From assembly GCA_963668605.1 (NCBI GenBank), contig OY764903.1:558001-622000 (forward strand): 64,000 bases of DNA, in the 5' to 3' direction. The DNA is from G963668605 sp963668605. Lineage in GTDB: Bacteria; Acidobacteriota; Terriglobia; Bryobacterales; Bryobacteraceae. Numbering within the stretch: the first letter of the stretch is position 1; every line of letters starts with the position of its first letter. Shown piece by piece: positions 57,289 through 64,000 of the stretch. Made by a program: the position numbers and the translations under genes. A model generated the notes under the pieces. It worked only from the letters and a program-made list of their open reading frames with translations, was not told where the DNA came from and searched no databases.

Positions 57289-60200
57289 TCAGAACAGAAG
57301 CTTGAGCGCCAACTGGCCCACACGCGGCAGGCCGGTCGTAGTGTTCAACTGTCCAAACTGCTGACTGCCGAACGCGGTGTTGGGCTGCCAGAAATTGGGA
57401 TGGTTGAGGACGTTGAAATACTCCGCGCGGAACTGCAAACTCAACCGCTCGTGGATGGCTGTGTTCTTCATCATCGAGATGTCCACGTTGGTAAGGCCGG
57501 GTCCGCGCACATCCGGAAGTGTGCGCGATACGTTTCCGTAAGTGAAGGCGGCGGGCTGCGTGAATGCACTGGTATCGAACCAGCGGCTGACCTGCTCGTT
57601 GCGCGGGCGGTCGGCGGACAGCGCGGCGCTCTGGCCGGTCGAGTTGGGGCGGGAGCCGCCATTTGGAATCGTGGCCGATAGCACCAGCGGATATCCGCTG
57701 CGCGCGGAGAAAACGCCGCTGAACTGCCAGCCGCTCACGAGCTTGCCGGCGAGTCCTTTCGAGTTGCCCAGGAAGCGGCGGCCGGCGCCGAAAGGAAGTT
57801 CGGCGACAAAGCTACCAGTAAAATTCTGCGCGGCATCGATCTCCGAGATCGCGCGCTCCGAGCGCAGGTCATACCAATTCTGCACGCCGGTATTCAGACC
57901 GGTATTTTGATTGTTGCCGTTCGCGCCCTGGGAGTTGCGAGAGTCCGAAATCAGTTTTGCCGCGGTGTAGGAGGCCAGAAAACCGACGCCCTTGCTGAAT
58001 CGCTTTTCGAGTTTCAACGCCAGCGAATGGTAGACGGAGTTGGCGGACGACGAGTTGACCAGTTGCACGCCGGTGAACTGCGGATAGGGCAGGAGAAGCT
58101 GCCGCCGTTGCACGCGCTGCTGTGCCAGCGTGCCGGTCGGGATGTTGGGATAAAACGGGTTGTCGACCAGTGTTTGCAGGCCAGTGCCCAACGCGAGGTA
58201 CTGCGGGTCGAGAGCGTTGAATTCGCGCGACTGGTTCAGGCGCACTCCGCGGCTGCCGGAGTATGCGGCGTCGACGACGAAGGCACCGCCCAGGGAGCGT
58301 TGCACATCGAAGTTCCATTGCAGCGTGTAGGGCGTGACCGCACCGCGGTCCCACACGCTGATGGCCTGTCCGAGGTAGGTGCGAGGACCAAGTTGATCGC
58401 GAGTGGGCTGCACAAGGCCGTCCGGATAGGGATTGCTCAATGTCCGATACGGTGTAATGCCGTCGAGCGTGGCGAGCAGCGGCGTGCTGGAGGTGAAGCC
58501 GGAAGTTGGTACGTAACCTTCGCCGACGTCAGAGACTCCGAAGGGCGCAAAGAATAGCCCGGCGCCGCCGCGCAGTACGGTTTTCGGATTCAGGGAAAAA
58601 GCGAATCCGGTACGCGGCGCGAAATTGTTGAGATCCCACCCGTAAACGGGGCGTGCATCGGGGTTGGCGAACACGAGCGCGCCCGCGAGATTGGGGTACG
58701 CACTGTTCTTGACGGGGCTGGGCAGCGCGAAATCGAACCAGTTGATCTGGTTGCGCCGCTCGTTGTAGGGGCTCTCCGTTTCAAAGCGCAAGCCGAGGTT
58801 CAGTGTGAGGCGCGAGGTCACGCGGATATCATCCTGTACGTAGCCGGCGAAATAGAAATTCTGGAGCGAATTGCCCGCGGCGATGTTGATGCCGCCGCTG
58901 GTCGGCGTGCCCAGCAGCATGCTGGCGAAACCCACTCCTCCTGTCTCGGTCACAGCGTTCGGATCGGGGCCTCGCGTCATCGTGCGGTTGAACGTGTATT
59001 GGCCGCCGCCGTTTTGCAGGTTGAAGAGGCCGAGGCGATGCATCCTGATATCCATGCCGAACTTCCAGCTATGTTTTCCAGCGAGATGCGAGAGCGAAGC
59101 AAGCAGGCTGTGCGTATCCTGTCCGGTGCGCAGGACGCTGCCGCCGCCCTGGGCTGAGAAGCCCTCCACGGTCACGTTCGGATACAGCGGCGTGGATAAT
59201 TGGCTCACGAGAGAATCCGGCATCCCGAGTTCGTGCTGGTCGAAGCCATAGCTGCGAGTGTTGCGCGCCCAGAAGAAGCGCGCGAAACCGTAGCGGACGT
59301 TCAAGACGGAGGCTGGACTCAGGGTCACCGTGTTATCCAGACCGGCCGAGTAATTATTCAGATAGAGTCTTCCATTGGCTCCGACGCCGGTGGTAGCAGG
59401 GTTGCCGAAGTTGTCGGGCTGCGCGAGCGTGGAGCGGTTCACCGAGAAGCGGCCGAAAATGCGCCACATCTGCGAGATGCTGTGATCGATGCGCGAGCCG
59501 AAATTCGCCTGATCGATGCCTCGCGAAGCGTTGCTCACAAAGTTGTTCGTGCCGGTCAGAGGATCGCCGGCGGTGTTTGGCAGCGGGTAATAGGAAGCCA
59601 GCTTCTGGCCGATCGGATCCAGCCGCGAACGGGGAATGGCGTTTCCGGGGAACGCACTGCGCAGGAATTTTCCGGCAGCGTTGGGATCGGTGCGCGTCGT
59701 CGTGGGATCGTACACAAGGATTTGCTGCCCGCGCTGCGTAAGCGTCTGGGTGAAGTCGCCGGAACGCTGCAGCGCCGTGGGCAGCGTGGTAATGAACACG
59801 TCGCCTCGGCGCCAGCGCGTGCCCTGATAGTCCGTGAAGAAGAAGGTGCGGTTCTTGCCGTCATAGAGGTGCGGCAGGTAGACCGGGCCTCCGGCGGAAT
59901 AGCCAAACTGGTTCATGCGAAACGGCGGAGTACCGTTACCGGTCCTACGGTTGAAAAACTCATTGGCATCCAACGCGCTATTGCGCAGATATTCGTAGGC
60001 TGAGCCGTGCAACTGGTTGGTGCCGCTGCGTGTGGAAACGTTGATCACGCCGCCGCCGAAGCGTCCCCACTCCGCCGAAAGATTGCTGCTTTGTACCTTG
60101 AACTCCTGGGTGCTATCGACGTTCGGAATGGTCGTCATCTGGTTGACGAAGCCGGTGGTGCTGGGAATGCCGTCGATGAGCACCTCATTGGTACGCGCCC

Positions 60201-60765
60201 GGCCGCCGTTGATCGAGATCATCGAGTCGTCCAGCGTGTTGACTGGCACGTCGGCGAACTGTCCGTTGGCGGATGGTGCGGTCAGGACGTTCGTGGTCAA
60301 CTGGACCAGGCGAAACGGATTGCGGCCGTTTAGCGGGATGCTCGAGATCTTCGAGTTATCGATCAACTGACCCAAGGCCGAGGTGTCCTGTTCGATAACC
60401 GCGGCGTTGGCCGAAACTTCCACGGTTTCGGCGACCGCTCCAATCTCCAGCGCGAAATCCATACGCGCGGTCTGGTCGACGACGAGTTGCAGACCCGTCC
60501 TCGTGACCGGGCGGAAGCCGGCCTTCAAGACGGAAATACGGTAGGTTCCGGGCGGAAGCAATGGGAAAAAGTAGACCCCGCGCTCATTCGAGTCGGTCTG
60601 GCGCTTGAGGCCGGTCTCCTCGTTGGAAAGCGTGAGAGTTGCGCTGGGTACAACCGCTCCCGATCCATCATGCACCGCGCCTGTGACCTGCGCGGATGTG
60701 CCTTGCCCGAAGGCGCAGGAAGCAATCAGCACGGTGGTTGCCATCAGAACGAAAAGAGTTTTCAT
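57289..60765 (-). CDS. TonB-dependent receptor, Oar-like
   Basis: 1158 residues; the ATG at 60765 has GGGGGTC upstream. It has a signal peptide (LFVLMATTVLIASCAFGQ), a carboxypeptidase-regulatory-like domain (VHDGSGAVVPSATLTLSN, GTYRISVLKAGFRP) and a plug with LGQLIDNSKISSIPLNGR. The barrel ends ALKLLF. It is the same length as its paralogue at 47026 and similar throughout, pointing to duplication within the locus. The paralogue is flanked directly by sulfatases; this copy is separated from the downstream sulfatase at 55127 by the intron-containing spacer. The ligand is unknown. Confidence 0.92.
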   Translation of the reverse strand: MKTLFVLMATTVLIASCAFGQGTSAQVTGAVHDGSGAVVPSATLTLSNEETGLKRQTDSNERGVYFFPLLPPGTYRISVLKAGFRPVTRTGLQLVVDQTARMDFALEIGAVAETVEVSANAAVIEQDTSALGQLIDNSKISSIPLNGRNPFRLVQLTTNVLTAPSANGQFADVPVNTLDDSMISINGGRARTNEVLIDGIPSTTGFVNQMTTIPNVDSTQEFKVQSSNLSAEWGRFGGGVINVSTRSGTNQLHGSAYEYLRNSALDANEFFNRRTGNGTPPFRMNQFGYSAGGPVYLPHLYDGKNRTFFFTDYQGTRWRRGDVFITTLPTALQRSGDFTQTLTQRGQQILVYDPTTTRTDPNAAGKFLRSAFPGNAIPRSRLDPIGQKLASYYPLPNTAGDPLTGTNNFVSNASRGIDQANFGSRIDHSISQMWRIFGRFSVNRSTLAQPDNFGNPATTGVGANGRLYLNNYSAGLDNTVTLSPASVLNVRYGFARFFWARNTRSYGFDQHELGMPDSLVSQLSTPLYPNVTVEGFSAQGGGSVLRTGQDTHSLLASLSHLAGKHSWKFGMDIRMHRLGLFNLQNGGGQYTFNRTMTRGPDPNAVTETGGVGFASMLLGTPTSGGINIAAGNSLQNFYFAGYVQDDIRVTSRLTLNLGLRFETESPYNERRNQINWFDFALPSPVKNSAYPNLAGALVFANPDARPVYGWDLNNFAPRTGFAFSLNPKTVLRGGAGLFFAPFGVSDVGEGYVPTSGFTSSTPLLATLDGITPYRTLSNPYPDGLVQPTRDQLGPRTYLGQAISVWDRGAVTPYTLQWNFDVQRSLGGAFVVDAAYSGSRGVRLNQSREFNALDPQYLALGTGLQTLVDNPFYPNIPTGTLAQQRVQRRQLLLPYPQFTGVQLVNSSSANSVYHSLALKLEKRFSKGVGFLASYTAAKLISDSRNSQGANGNNQNTGLNTGVQNWYDLRSERAISEIDAAQNFTGSFVAELPFGAGRRFLGNSKGLAGKLVSGWQFSGVFSARSGYPLVLSATIPNGGSRPNSTGQSAALSADRPRNEQVSRWFDTSAFTQPAAFTYGNVSRTLPDVRGPGLTNVDISMMKNTAIHERLSLQFRAEYFNVLNHPNFWQPNTAFGSQQFGQLNTTTGLPRVGQLALKLLF

Positions 60766-60953
60766 AAAAGACCCCCATAGTTCAATTCAGAATAGTCCAC
60801 TTCAAAGTGAGCTACGTCTGCACAGTGCCCGAATGCGTCCATTTTAGCGACAGCGCCATCATGTTTCTTTTCGATGTCAAAGGTTGTCGCGAAAATTCTT
60901 CATGCGGCGTACTGTGTAATCGTAGGGGATCGCCTTTGTACAGATCTGACACT

Positions 60954-63050
60954 ATGACACTAATACAATGTTGTGGACGAATCGCCGCACCCTGGGTGCT
61001 GGTGGCTTGCGCGTTTGCACAGGATGCCGCACCGATGCGGCCGCCGGCCGTACCGCTGATTGCACATGATCCGTACTTTAGCGTCTGGTCCGCGGCGGAC
61101 AAATTGAACGCGGCGCCTACCAGCCACTGGACGGGCACGGAGCAACCCATCACCGGCCTCGTCCTGATCGACGGCAAGATCCATCGGCTGACGGGCGGGG
61201 CGTTGCGCTGGAGTGAAACGGCGCCTCCGCTGAAACAGCTTTCTCTGACCGTCACGCCGACGCGAACAATGTATAAGTTCGACGGGGCCGGAATCGCGCT
61301 CGATCTCACGTTTCTGACGCCGTCCCTTCCGGACGATCTCGACGTGCTCTCGCGTCCGGTGACGTATCTGATCTGGGACGTGCGCTCGTCGGACGGCAAG
61401 CCGCACAAGGTGAAGCTGTATCTGGATTGCGCGAGCCACCTCGTGGTGGACCGCTCCTCGCAGCGCGCGATGTGGTCGCGCCATTCCATCGATGGAATGG
61501 ATATCGTTCGTATGGGCAGTATGGAGCAAAACGTGCTTAGCCGGTCGGGCGACGATCTGCGAATCGATTGGGGCCACTTGTATCTCGCCGTACCCAAGCA
61601 CGCGGGAGCCACGCAAATCGTGGGGACGATGACGAGCGCGCGGCCGCGCTACCTTGCCACACTCGATCTGCCCGCGTGGCGTGAGTTCGATTTACCGGTG
61701 CAGACCGACCGTGACGTGCCGCTGATTGCGGTGACTCTCGATCTGGGAACGGTGGGGCGCGAGACTGTGTCGCGCCATGCTCTGATCGCCTACGACGACC
61801 TTTTCTCGATCGAGTATTTTCAGCGCAAGCTGCGCCCGTATTGGCGGCGGAAAGGCATGAGCGCAGAGGAATTACTGAAGACCGCCGAGCGCGAGTTCGT
61901 TGCTCTGAAGGCCCGCAGCGAACGCTTTGATGCGGAACTGACGGCCGACCTTGTGGCTGCGGGCGGCCCGAAGTATGCGGCGCTGGCGGCGCTAGCCTAT
62001 CGCCAGGCGCTGGCCGCGCATAAACTGGCGGCCGATTGGGACGGCACGCCGCTGCATTTCTCGAAAGAGAACTTCAGCAACGGCTGCATCGCGACGGTTG
62101 ATGTGACCTATCCGGGCGCGCCGCTTTTTCTGTTGTTGAACCCGCAGTTGCTGAAAGCGCAACTCCGGCCGGTGCTCGACTATGCTCGCGCCGGACGGTG
62201 GCCGTGGCCCTATGCGCCGCATGACCTCGGGCAGTACCCAATCGCCAACGGACAGGTGTACGGGGGCCGCGAAGAGACCGAAGATCGCCAGATGCCGGTG
62301 GAGGAGAGCGGCAACATGCTCATCCTGATGGCGGCGCTGGCGCAGGTGGAAGGCAACGCTGAATTCAGCCGGCCGTATTGGCCGTTGCTCGAGAAGTGGG
62401 CCGTTTATCTGCGCAAGGAAGGTCTCGATCCGGCGAACCAGCTCAACACCGATGACTTCGCCGGACACATGGCTCACAATACCAACCTTTCGATCAAAGC
62501 GATTGTCGCGTTGGGGGCCTATGGGCAATTGGCGAAAGCGCTCGGGCAGGCGAAGGCGGCGGACGAGTACAGCGCGCTTTCACGCAAGATGGCTGCGGAG
62601 TGGATGCGCATGGCGGCCGATGGCGATCACTTCCGGCTCGCTTTCGATCAGCCCGGTACCTGGAGCCAGAAGTACAATCTGGTCTGGGACAAATTACTTG
62701 GGCTCAAGCTGTTTCCGGCCGAAGTGGCGAGCAAAGAGATTGCTTACTATAAGACGAAGCAGAAGGCGTTTGGTCTTCCGCTCGACAACCGTTCCGACTA
62801 TACGAAGCTTGATTGGATCGTGTGGACTGCAACGCTGGCCGCCAGCAGGGCGGATTTTATGACCCTGACCGACCCGGCGTACAAGTTCGCCAATGAAACG
62901 GCGACGCGCGTGCCGCTGAGCGACTGGTATTGGACGAACGATGGCACGCAGCGCGGGTTCCAGGCGCGCTCCGTCGTGGGAGGCGTGTTCATCAAAATGA
63001 TGGATTCGCCGGAGCGTTGGAAGAAGTGGGTTGCGCACAGCACGAAGTGA
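60954..63050 (+). CDS. exported glutaminase A-like protein (GtaA type; DUF5127/DUF4965/DUF1793 architecture)
   Basis: 698 residues from the ATG at 60954, giving MTLIQCCGRIAAPWVLVACAFA as signal peptide; frames extend upstream but are not signal-like. The N-terminal beta-sandwich opens RPPAVPLIAHDPYFSVWS and has TGTEQPITGLVLIDGK, the GtaA signature. The C-terminal (alpha/alpha)6-like part has DVTYPGAPLFLLLNPQLLK, YAPHDLGQYPIANGQ, MPVEESGNMLILMAAL and NTDDFAGHMAHNTNLSIKAI. Fungal GtaA deamidates glutamine. Bacterial homologues in glycan-rich loci may instead act on glycans, so the reaction is uncertain. It has no strong ribosome site and is the likely first gene before the sigma factor (34 bp). 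Confidence 0.88.
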   Translation: MTLIQCCGRIAAPWVLVACAFAQDAAPMRPPAVPLIAHDPYFSVWSAADKLNAAPTSHWTGTEQPITGLVLIDGKIHRLTGGALRWSETAPPLKQLSLTVTPTRTMYKFDGAGIALDLTFLTPSLPDDLDVLSRPVTYLIWDVRSSDGKPHKVKLYLDCASHLVVDRSSQRAMWSRHSIDGMDIVRMGSMEQNVLSRSGDDLRIDWGHLYLAVPKHAGATQIVGTMTSARPRYLATLDLPAWREFDLPVQTDRDVPLIAVTLDLGTVGRETVSRHALIAYDDLFSIEYFQRKLRPYWRRKGMSAEELLKTAEREFVALKARSERFDAELTADLVAAGGPKYAALAALAYRQALAAHKLAADWDGTPLHFSKENFSNGCIATVDVTYPGAPLFLLLNPQLLKAQLRPVLDYARAGRWPWPYAPHDLGQYPIANGQVYGGREETEDRQMPVEESGNMLILMAALAQVEGNAEFSRPYWPLLEKWAVYLRKEGLDPANQLNTDDFAGHMAHNTNLSIKAIVALGAYGQLAKALGQAKAADEYSALSRKMAAEWMRMAADGDHFRLAFDQPGTWSQKYNLVWDKLLGLKLFPAEVASKEIAYYKTKQKAFGLPLDNRSDYTKLDWIVWTATLAASRADFMTLTDPAYKFANETATRVPLSDWYWTNDGTQRGFQARSVVGGVFIKMMDSPERWKKWVAHSTK

Positions 63051-63084
63051 AACGGGAGCAACCATAAAGAGAAGGATCCGCTTG

Positions 63085-63615
63085 ATGGATCAGGACAAAG
63101 CCACACAGGACGTGGACGCGCTGTTCGACTCCTGGTATCCCAAGCTCTTGCGTTACGCAACCCGCCTGGTGACGCTGCGGACGTCGGCTGAGGAGTTGGT
63201 GCAGGATACGTTCCTCGACTTTTACAAGGCTTTGCTGGCCGGCCAGACGATTCAGTTCCCGAAGGCCTGGACCATGAGCGTGGTGCGGAGGAAGGTTTTC
63301 GAGCGGCGGCGGGAGCCTTTCGGAGTAGATCGGAATCATGACGATCTGGAGGCTGTCGAACTTGCGGGTGACTGGTGCGGCGCAGTGGACGTGGCCATCG
63401 ATTGCGAGCGTGTGCGGAGTCACATGGAGCTGTTGACTCCTCGCGAACAGGAAGTATTGATACTGCGACTGGAATCGATGAAGTACCGCGAAATAGGCGG
63501 CGCCCTGGGGATCAGCGCGAACTCTGTCAACACGTTGCTTTCGCGCGCACTCGACAAGCTTCAGGTTTCGTTCGCCGCATCGAAGCCGGAGAGCGGAAGC
63601 AGGAGGGCGTTATGA
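63085..63615 (+). CDS. ECF-type RNA polymerase sigma factor
   Basis: 176 residues from the ATG at 63085 with GAAGGATC upstream. Region 2 spans about 10-75 (LFDSWYPKLLRYATRLV, TSAEELVQDTFLDFYKAL). Region 4 spans about 115-165 (LTPREQEVLILRLESMKYREIGGALGISANSVNTLLSRALDKLQ is its stretch, 63427-63570). The stop overlaps the next ATG (ATGA), coupling it to a zf-HC2 protein that is probably its anti-sigma factor. The upstream glutaminase-like gene is a candidate target or simple neighbour. Confidence 0.92.
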   Translation: MDQDKATQDVDALFDSWYPKLLRYATRLVTLRTSAEELVQDTFLDFYKALLAGQTIQFPKAWTMSVVRRKVFERRREPFGVDRNHDDLEAVELAGDWCGAVDVAIDCERVRSHMELLTPREQEVLILRLESMKYREIGGALGISANSVNTLLSRALDKLQVSFAASKPESGSRRAL

Positions 63616-64000
63616 GTTTCCGGCAGTCTGGCGCGGAACATCCCAGCCGAGAGCTGCTGCTCGCATGGCTGGACGGCGAGGTCGGGCGCTGGCGTCGTCG
63701 TATAATCGCGCGTCATTTGGATCGCTGTTGGCAATGCCGCACGGCGGCGGCCGAAACGGAAGCTACCATCCGCGCAGTTCAGGAGAAGGAGCGGACGTTT
63801 TCGACTATCGATCGCGCAAGCCTGGCAAAGGCCAAGTGGAGGTTTCGCGAGTCCGCGTCCGGTCTGCAAACGGGGAACTCGAACGATGCGAAACGCTGGC
63901 GGTTGAATCCCGTGGCTGCGGCGGCAGTCGTACTGCTTGTGGTTCTCGGCGGATGGTTGAGTACGAATCGCAGCCAGCCTAAGGCCACCGTTCCCGATCA
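63612..64000 (+). CDS. zf-HC2-like membrane protein, putative anti-sigma factor (runs off the right edge)
   Basis: 129 codons are visible from the ATG at 63612, which overlaps the sigma-factor stop. A zinc-finger-like H-x3-C-x2-C (RHLDRCWQC, about residues 35-43) follows the helix LLLAWLDGEV, as in ZAS-domain anti-sigma factors. One transmembrane helix (about 102-116, AAAAVVLLVVLGGWL) comes before the window ends, so the extracytoplasmic part is not seen. It probably sequesters the sigma factor at the membrane. Confidence 0.8.
   Translation, partial: MSFRQSGAEHPSRELLLAWLDGEVGRWRRRIIARHLDRCWQCRTAAAETEATIRAVQEKERTFSTIDRASLAKAKWRFRESASGLQTGNSNDAKRWRLNPVAAAAVVLLVVLGGWLSTNRSQPKATVPD

Noticed and set aside
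1..64000. CRISPR arrays, tRNA or rRNA genes
   Set aside because: No regularly spaced direct repeats and no tRNA or rRNA signatures were seen in the intergenic regions. The CHAT module is not accompanied by any cas gene.

Overview
The window looks like part of an acidobacterial chromosome, probably Bryobacteraceae/Solibacter-like. It carries five large TonB-dependent receptors of the Oar type (N-terminal carboxypeptidase-regulatory-like domain, C-terminal Phe), a dense set of exported sulfatases, a ThuA/VCBS/Gfo-Idh-MocA complement and ECF sigma/zf-HC2 pairs. It is GC-rich and tightly packed, with many 1-4 bp gene overlaps. The taxonomic call is inference from gene content; there is no rRNA in the window.

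Layout. 1-5219: the end of an O-methyltransferase, a decayed REP-associated transposase element, a TPR protein and a receptor. 5220-9537: a promoter region with TTCCTA/TAGGAA palindromes, then a TPR-CHAT lipoprotein, a sigma factor (ATGA overlap) and a membrane zf-HC2 protein. This looks like a CHAT-linked sigma/anti-sigma module. 9559-11495: NlpC/P60 endopeptidase and dipeptide epimerase, a murein-peptide recycling pair. 11584-17721: a lysine riboswitch and a six-gene diaminopimelate/lysine operon (dapE-like, asd, lysC, dapB, dapA, dapD). 17718-22696: a five-gene glycan operon (two GT2, DUF2304, TMTC-like GT-C with TPRs, GT4). 22721-32487: VCBS protein, double ThuA protein, a PD-(D/E)XK protein with a DUF697 protein, a YggS-family protein, a glycosyltransferase, a CocE-type hydrolase and a hybrid histidine kinase.

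32561-64000 is accessory. A receptor gene broken by an in-frame amber codon lies next to a sulfatase C-terminal fragment. Between them are two head-to-tail copies of a 1834-bp ISKra4-type element sharing 9-bp target repeats. Then come an intact receptor, an oxidoreductase, four intact sulfatases and two closely related receptors on one strand. A group II intron sits inside a dispersed REP-like inverted repeat between a receptor and a sulfatase. The window ends with a GtaA-type glutaminase and a second ECF sigma/zf-HC2 pair.

Together, the receptor and sulfatase blocks suggest uptake and desulfation of sulfated glycans, partly decaying and shaped by mobile elements. The core blocks (lysine/DAP, murein recycling, glycan synthesis) serve the cell envelope.
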